Assembly (NCBI GenBank): GCA_902785075.1
Contig: CACZXN010000027.1
Location: 1 to 33,701, forward strand
Direction: 5' to 3'
Source of the DNA: an uncultured Bacteroidales bacterium
GTDB taxonomy: Bacteria > Bacteroidota > Bacteroidia > Bacteroidales > Bacteroidaceae
Length of the DNA stretch: 33,701 nt
The translations under genes and the position numbers were made by a program. Positions 30,180-33,701 of the stretch are shown here, in pieces (position 1 is the stretch's first letter; every line of letters begins with the position of its first letter). The notes under the pieces were generated by a model that ran no database searches, was not told the origin of the DNA, and saw nothing but the letters and a program-made list of their open reading frames with translations.

Positions 30180-32123
30180 TTAATAATTATAATACTTAGA
30201 CAATAATTTATTCACGCGGAGAATAGCTGCTACATTCATAGCGAACGAAAGTGCGCCACGTCCATGGAATGGAGGGTTTCCGTCGAATAGTTCAGGAAGG
30301 GTTCCGATTCCGTGGTAAAGCATCTCTTCTTCAAGTCCGATAAGACTACGGTCAACAAACGAGAGTCCACTGCGTTTGTAAACTTTCATGCAGGTCTCCA
30401 GGTAGAAACCGAGCATGAATGGCCACACAGTGCCTTGATGATAGGCTGCGTCACGCTCTTGTTGACCGCCTTGATATATAGGGTTATAGGCTCCGCTCTT
30501 TGGAGAAAGCGAGCGTATACCCTTTGGAGTACGAAGTTCCTTGGTACAGATATCGAATACGCTCTTGCGTTCTGCTTGAGTAAGAGGTGTGTTTTCGAGC
30601 GATGTAGCAATCAACATGTTTGGACGGACTTCCCATGAGATGTTTGTTCCATCAACAAAATCCATGAGATAACCGTAATCGTTGATGAATGTTTCACGGA
30701 ACGTTTTTCCACATTCGTTTGCTATTTCTTTCCACTTCTCTGCCTCATCTTGTTTCTGCTCTGCTTCCAATATCTGTGCTCCAAAGATAAGTGCGTTATA
30801 CCATAAGGCGCATATCTCTACTATGTAGCCAGTACGTGGAACCACGGGACGGCCATTGATGGTTGAGTTCATCCATGTTGCAGGATGTTCCTTTCCGTTG
30901 GTGTAGAGCATTCCATTATCGTGCAGTTCGAGGTTTGGATGTTTGCCTTGCAGAATATAGCTTACGATTTTTCGTACCAAAGCCCCATAACGTTTCACGG
31001 CATCGTTCATGTCGACCATTCGCGCATATTGTTGAATGCACCAAACTGCCCAAAGCAAAACATCAGGAGCTTCCATCTCGTATATTTTTACTGAGATGGG
31101 CTTGCCTGCAGTAAAGTCGTTGATAGCTTTTTCGGCTGTAGCCATAGCGCTGATGAAGCGTTCGGTTTCATCATTCGCTAAGGTCAGTCCTGGAAGCGAA
31201 ACAAAGGTGTCACGTGCTCTAGCCTTGAACCAAGGGTATCCCGCCAAAATGTAATGCTCTCCTTTTTTCTTATTATGGAACTGGTGAGCTGCGTTAATCA
31301 GACAATGATGGAAGCTGTCACGCGAAGTGTGAACCTCAATTTCCTCGTCGAAAGTCTTTTTCAGCGTCCGAGTGTTGATTTCCTCCAATCCTGCCGAGAA
31401 AATAACGCTTTCACCTTTCTTGATGTTAAACTCGAAATAACCTGGCACATAGAGATCTTCAGAATAGTCGTATCCCAGTTCCTGATCTTTTGGGTATTCA
31501 ATGCCTTTGTACCAGTTGGGGGTGAAGACATACTCTGCTTTTTTATTGGTCTGCATGTATAAATAAGGATATCCGTCATACATGCAGGTCTTGATTCCGT
31601 TATCCACCTCTTCGTAGTTCCGATTGACTGCTGAATTCTCATGAGTCAATTGGTTGGCTGCACGGAAGGCAAGGAACGGACGAAGGCGGAGGGTGGTCAC
31701 AGAGTGGGCATCGACCAAGGTGTAACGTATCAATATCCTGTTATGGAAGTGTTGGAATACTTTTTCTTTTCTCAAGATGACACCACCCACACGATAGACA
31801 GTAGTTGGAATTTTGTCCCATGTAAACTCTCGGAGGTATTTATGTCCATTAGGACTATACACGTCTCCTGCATACTTGTGAAGTCCAAGATTGAATTCCG
31901 CACCATGCTGAATAACCGTCTCGTCAAGAGACGAGAGCAGTACGTGGGTGTTGTCATCAATCTCAGGAACAGGCACTACAAGCAAACCATGATACTTGCG
32001 TGTGTTGCAGTCAACGATTGATGACGAAGAATATGCACCCGAACGATTGGTGCGAAGAATCTCTTTTGGCAGGGCTTCTTGCAAGTTCGTCAACAACGTT
32101 TTCTCAAATTGTAAGTAACTCAT
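30180..32123 (-). CDS. Glycogen debranching enzyme (amylo-alpha-1,6-glucosidase type)
   Basis: 647 residues, cytosolic. The N-terminal beta domain (1-260) contains RTNRSGAYSSSSIVDCNTRK and YHGLLVVPVP, the GDE_N signature. The C-terminal alpha/alpha barrel (265-647) contains HYILAGYPWFKARARDTF (290-307), VVPRTGYIVEICALWYNAL (427-445) and DAAYHQGTVWPFMLGFYL. It removes alpha-1,6 branches of glycogen. At 416-420 the sequence is TWMNS, where relatives I know (for example eukaryotic debranching enzyme) have TWMD with the Asp proposed as general acid; here it is Asn419. It is the first gene of the cluster, behind a textbook promoter. Confidence 0.9.
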   Translation of the reverse strand: MSYLQFEKTLLTNLQEALPKEILRTNRSGAYSSSSIVDCNTRKYHGLLVVPVPEIDDNTHVLLSSLDETVIQHGAEFNLGLHKYAGDVYSPNGHKYLREFTWDKIPTTVYRVGGVILRKEKVFQHFHNRILIRYTLVDAHSVTTLRLRPFLAFRAANQLTHENSAVNRNYEEVDNGIKTCMYDGYPYLYMQTNKKAEYVFTPNWYKGIEYPKDQELGYDYSEDLYVPGYFEFNIKKGESVIFSAGLEEINTRTLKKTFDEEIEVHTSRDSFHHCLINAAHQFHNKKKGEHYILAGYPWFKARARDTFVSLPGLTLANDETERFISAMATAEKAINDFTAGKPISVKIYEMEAPDVLLWAVWCIQQYARMVDMNDAVKRYGALVRKIVSYILQGKHPNLELHDNGMLYTNGKEHPATWMNSTINGRPVVPRTGYIVEICALWYNALIFGAQILEAEQKQDEAEKWKEIANECGKTFRETFINDYGYLMDFVDGTNISWEVRPNMLIATSLENTPLTQAERKSVFDICTKELRTPKGIRSLSPKSGAYNPIYQGGQQERDAAYHQGTVWPFMLGFYLETCMKVYKRSGLSFVDRSLIGLEEEMLYHGIGTLPELFDGNPPFHGRGALSFAMNVAAILRVNKLLSKYYNY

Positions 32124-32185
32124 TTTTAGTATTGGTATAATTTATTTGATAGTCAGATTGTTGAAGGACATTCGTTGTCCAACTA

Positions 32186-32216
32186 CAAAAGTACGCACTT
32201 TTTTCTTTCTTTCAAA
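32186..32216 (-). promoter_or_regulatory. Promoter of the glycogen gene cluster
   Basis: Minus strand TTTG (32216-32213), 19 bp, TACTTTTG (32193-32186): both elements of the Bacteroidetes primary sigma promoter with ideal spacing. The start codon is 62 bp downstream. Confidence 0.85.
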
Positions 32217-32285
32217 GTTTTAATTGAACTTTTTGACCAAAGCATCGTTTTTTCGCTCTTTTTATGCTGAAAATTGGTGTTTTGC

Positions 32286-32316
32286 TTGTTTGTTTGAGCA
32301 AATAAGATTAAATTTG
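32286..32316 (+). promoter_or_regulatory. Promoter of the Crp/Fnr gene
   Basis: TTG (32286-32288), 20 bp, TAAATTTG (32309-32316). Confidence 0.65.
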
Positions 32317-32339
32317 CAAGAAAATAAGATGTGTAGGTT

Positions 32340-33044
32340 ATGACACGAAAGAAAACATATTCCCAAGAATCATTACTACATTTTCTTTCGCTTTTGACTG
32401 AAAGGATGACAGACGACCAGCGATCTGCACTGCTGGCCCAATGTGTTGTTCGTTATTATCAGGCAGGAAAAGTCGTTAGCGGAGAAGGTGATGTGGCCAG
32501 CCATCTTTTTTTGATTTTAAGAGGTGTCGCAAAGATTTCCATTTGTGGAGATGCGGACAGATGGCAAACTGTGAGATTAGTAAAAGCTGGCGAATATTTC
32601 GGCTACAGAGCCTATTTTGCGGAGCAGCTCCACTTAGCATCGTATATAGCGATGACAGACATGGACGTATGTGCAATTCCTATGGATTTTATAAGGACCT
32701 GCTTGGACGCCAACCCATCTCTGAAAGACTTTTTCCTAAAACGCCTAGCTCTGGGGCTTTGGCAATCCGACTACCGTTTTGTTTGTCTCATACAAAAACA
32801 TCTGAGAGGCAGAATGGCTGCCACATTGCTCAGTGTGGCCGAGTATTTCGGATACGAATCCAATGGGAAAACTTTGGTGTTAGCCGTTTCGCGTGCCGAA
32901 CTGGCGAATCTTGCCAATATGACTACATCGAATGCCATCAGAACCCTTTCTGCCTTTGTTTCCGAAGGACTAATTGAGGTAAACAAACGAAAGATAACGA
33001 TTATCAACGTTTCTGCACTTAATCATATCAGTACCCACGATTGA
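32340..33044 (+). CDS. Crp/Fnr family transcriptional regulator
   Basis: 234 residues. The N-terminal cyclic-nucleotide-binding-like fold (about 25-130) contains VVRYYQAGKVVSGEGD and HLFLILRGVAKISI, followed by VRLVKAGEYFGYRAYFAEQ. The C-terminal winged helix has LAVSRAELANLANMTTSNAIR with FVSEGLIEVNKRKITII. The cAMP-contact pattern of E. coli Crp (GELGLFe..pRSA) is not kept (GEYFGYRAYFAEQLHLAS), and no Fe-S cysteine set of Fnr is present, so the ligand is unknown. The gene faces away from the glycogen cluster and overlaps the next gene (TGATG). Confidence 0.9.
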   Translation: MTRKKTYSQESLLHFLSLLTERMTDDQRSALLAQCVVRYYQAGKVVSGEGDVASHLFLILRGVAKISICGDADRWQTVRLVKAGEYFGYRAYFAEQLHLASYIAMTDMDVCAIPMDFIRTCLDANPSLKDFFLKRLALGLWQSDYRFVCLIQKHLRGRMAATLLSVAEYFGYESNGKTLVLAVSRAELANLANMTTSNAIRTLSAFVSEGLIEVNKRKITIINVSALNHISTHD

Positions 33045-33370
33045 TGATTACGATTAAAAACCGTTTTATTCCTTTCGGGACTTACAAAGCTATCAATTTA
33101 TTTGGGTTAGTCTTCACTAAGTTCCCTTTGTCGCACAGCGAGTTGAACCACGAGAAGATTCACTCCAGACAGCTTGTTGAATTGCTCGTAATCGGCTTTT
33201 ATTTGTGGTATGTAGTAGAGTGGCTCATTCGAATCATACAATTTAAGGACTTGAAACGTGCATATTTCAATATTTGCTTTGAACGAGAGGCTTATGCCAA
33301 CGAAGCCAATTTGAATTACTTGAAACATCGAAAGTGGTATTCTTCGTTTCGATATCTTAAGAATAAATAA
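33044..33370 (+). CDS. Small membrane protein with HExxH motif
   Basis: 108 residues, starting at the ATG that overlaps the regulator's TGA; a TTG 3 bp upstream would add one residue. HSELNHEKIHSRQ (31-43) contains a perfect HExxH (His36, Glu37, His40). It is followed at once by a hydrophobic helix LVELLVIGFYLWYVVEWLI (44-62) and then FEREAYANEANLNYL (79-93), whose Glu residues could be the third zinc ligand. I recall similar short proteins as uncharacterised in Bacteroidetes. A minimal membrane metallopeptidase is possible, but such a short chain has no known precedent that I can name. It is coupled to the Crp/Fnr gene. Confidence 0.75.
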   Translation: MITIKNRFIPFGTYKAINLFGLVFTKFPLSHSELNHEKIHSRQLVELLVIGFYLWYVVEWLIRIIQFKDLKRAYFNICFEREAYANEANLNYLKHRKWYSSFRYLKNK

Positions 33371-33420
33371 TAATGGTGATGATATAGCTTTGACCCACCT
33401 TAATCCTTTTTTCTCTTTCT

Positions 33421-33558
33421 CCTAGGGGATTTTTCTGTTGCAGGTCGTGCAACCTATGTTGCAGGTCGTGCAACGTACGTTGCAGGTCGTGCAACAGAAA
33501 TTACCCTTAAGGGAAAAAACATTTTCCCCTAGGGGCTGCAAAATTTTCCCTTAGGGGG
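33421..33558. repeat. Heterotypic phased palindrome array 2
   Basis: Seven dyads with centres 21-22.5 bp apart. CCTAGGGG (33421-33428) is followed by GTTGCA-GGTCG-TGCAAC three times (33437-33453, 33458-33474, 33479-33495). Then come CCCTTAAGGG (33504-33513), CCCCTAGGGG (33526-33535) and CCCTTAGGGGG (33548-33558). It closely matches array 1 at 20367, but with one more central copy. It lies between the HExxH gene and the convergent tRNA-Gly. Confidence 0.92.
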
Positions 33559-33561
33559 AAC

Positions 33562-33591
33562 AAAAAAAAGGTAACCCGAAGGTTACCTTTT
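33562..33591 (-). terminator. Terminator of tRNA-Gly
   Basis: Stem GGTAACC (33570-33576), CGAA, GGTTACC (33581-33587) with AAAAAAAA on the left and TTTT on the right. On the minus strand the tail is eight T. Confidence 0.85.
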
Positions 33592-33592
33592 G

Positions 33593-33665
33593 AGCGGAAA
33601 ACGAGACTCGAACTCGCGACCCCAACCTTGGCAAGGTTGTGCTCTACCAACTGAGCTATTTCCGC
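33593..33665 (-). tRNA. tRNA-Gly(GCC)
   Basis: A 73-nt cloverleaf on the minus strand: acceptor GCGGAAA/TTTCCGC, D arm GCTC/GAGC, anticodon arm CAACC-TTGCCAA-GGTTG with anticodon GCC, T arm GCGAG-TTCGAGT-CTCGT. The discriminator is T, and no CCA is encoded. The upstream flank carries an inverted copy of part of the anticodon arm (33673-33687). Confidence 0.95.
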
Positions 33666-33701
33666 ATTATCACCTTGCCAAGGTTGGTATCCGTTTTTGT
33701 T

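Noticed and set aside
33421-33558. CRISPR or iteron replication origin
   Set aside because: Spacers are 4 bp, units are palindromic, and no replication initiator, DnaA-box cluster or cas gene is nearby.

Overview
The window reads as a chromosomal segment of a Bacteroidales bacterium, most probably Prevotella/Segatella-like. I base this on the TAnnTTTG -7 promoter boxes before many genes, the near absence of Shine-Dalgarno sequences, the GH57 / glycosyltransferase / debranching-enzyme glycogen cluster, arabinan-type GH43 enzymes, Kdo synthesis genes, and several ECF sigma factors paired with single-span membrane proteins. No phage, insertion sequence, integrase or CRISPR array is visible.

Layout. 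(1) 1-1200: two minus-strand envelope genes (DUF4886-like fragment, DUF2807-like lipoprotein). (2) 1298-5805: a compact plus-strand housekeeping operon slyD-aroC-ssb-PPTase-kdsA-kdsD ending in a strong terminator. (3) 5915-6703: a carboxymuconolactone-decarboxylase-type protein, then an array of four phased palindromes. (4) 6993-11501: the most unusual block. A radical SAM / Gfo-Idh-MocA oxidoreductase pair, a lipoprotein, and a 569-residue protein that joins an ECF sigma factor, a transmembrane helix and an outer-membrane beta-barrel in one chain. All three transcription units have the same non-standard promoter, GCAGTC-N15-GGACT followed by a TATA-rich stretch, so I propose they are the regulon of that sigma factor. 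(5) 11897-14752: arabinanase-type GH43, an MgtC/SapB membrane protein, a possible small RNA or leader, and a secreted Pro-rich protein. (6) 15057-18071: ilvE, tRNA with CAT anticodon, hexuronate-type MFS transporter. (7) 18207-24471: two further sigma / single-span protein modules with secreted or beta-barrel partners, and a TfoX-N protein. (8) 24726-27232: a second GH43 with a repetitive linker and a beta-sandwich partner. (9) 27460-32123: the glycogen cluster debranching enzyme / glycosyltransferase / GH57. (10) 32340-33665: Crp/Fnr regulator, a tiny HExxH membrane protein, a palindrome array and tRNA-Gly.

Two themes stand out. First, three ECF sigma modules that share a DxPL-type motif just outside the membrane helix, in one case collapsed into a single membrane-tethered sigma polypeptide with a recognisable promoter regulon. 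Second, intergenic arrays of short palindromes whose centres repeat every 21-22 bp (two helical turns). They differ in sequence between loci, are conserved or compensated within a locus, and lie at the 3' ends of genes.
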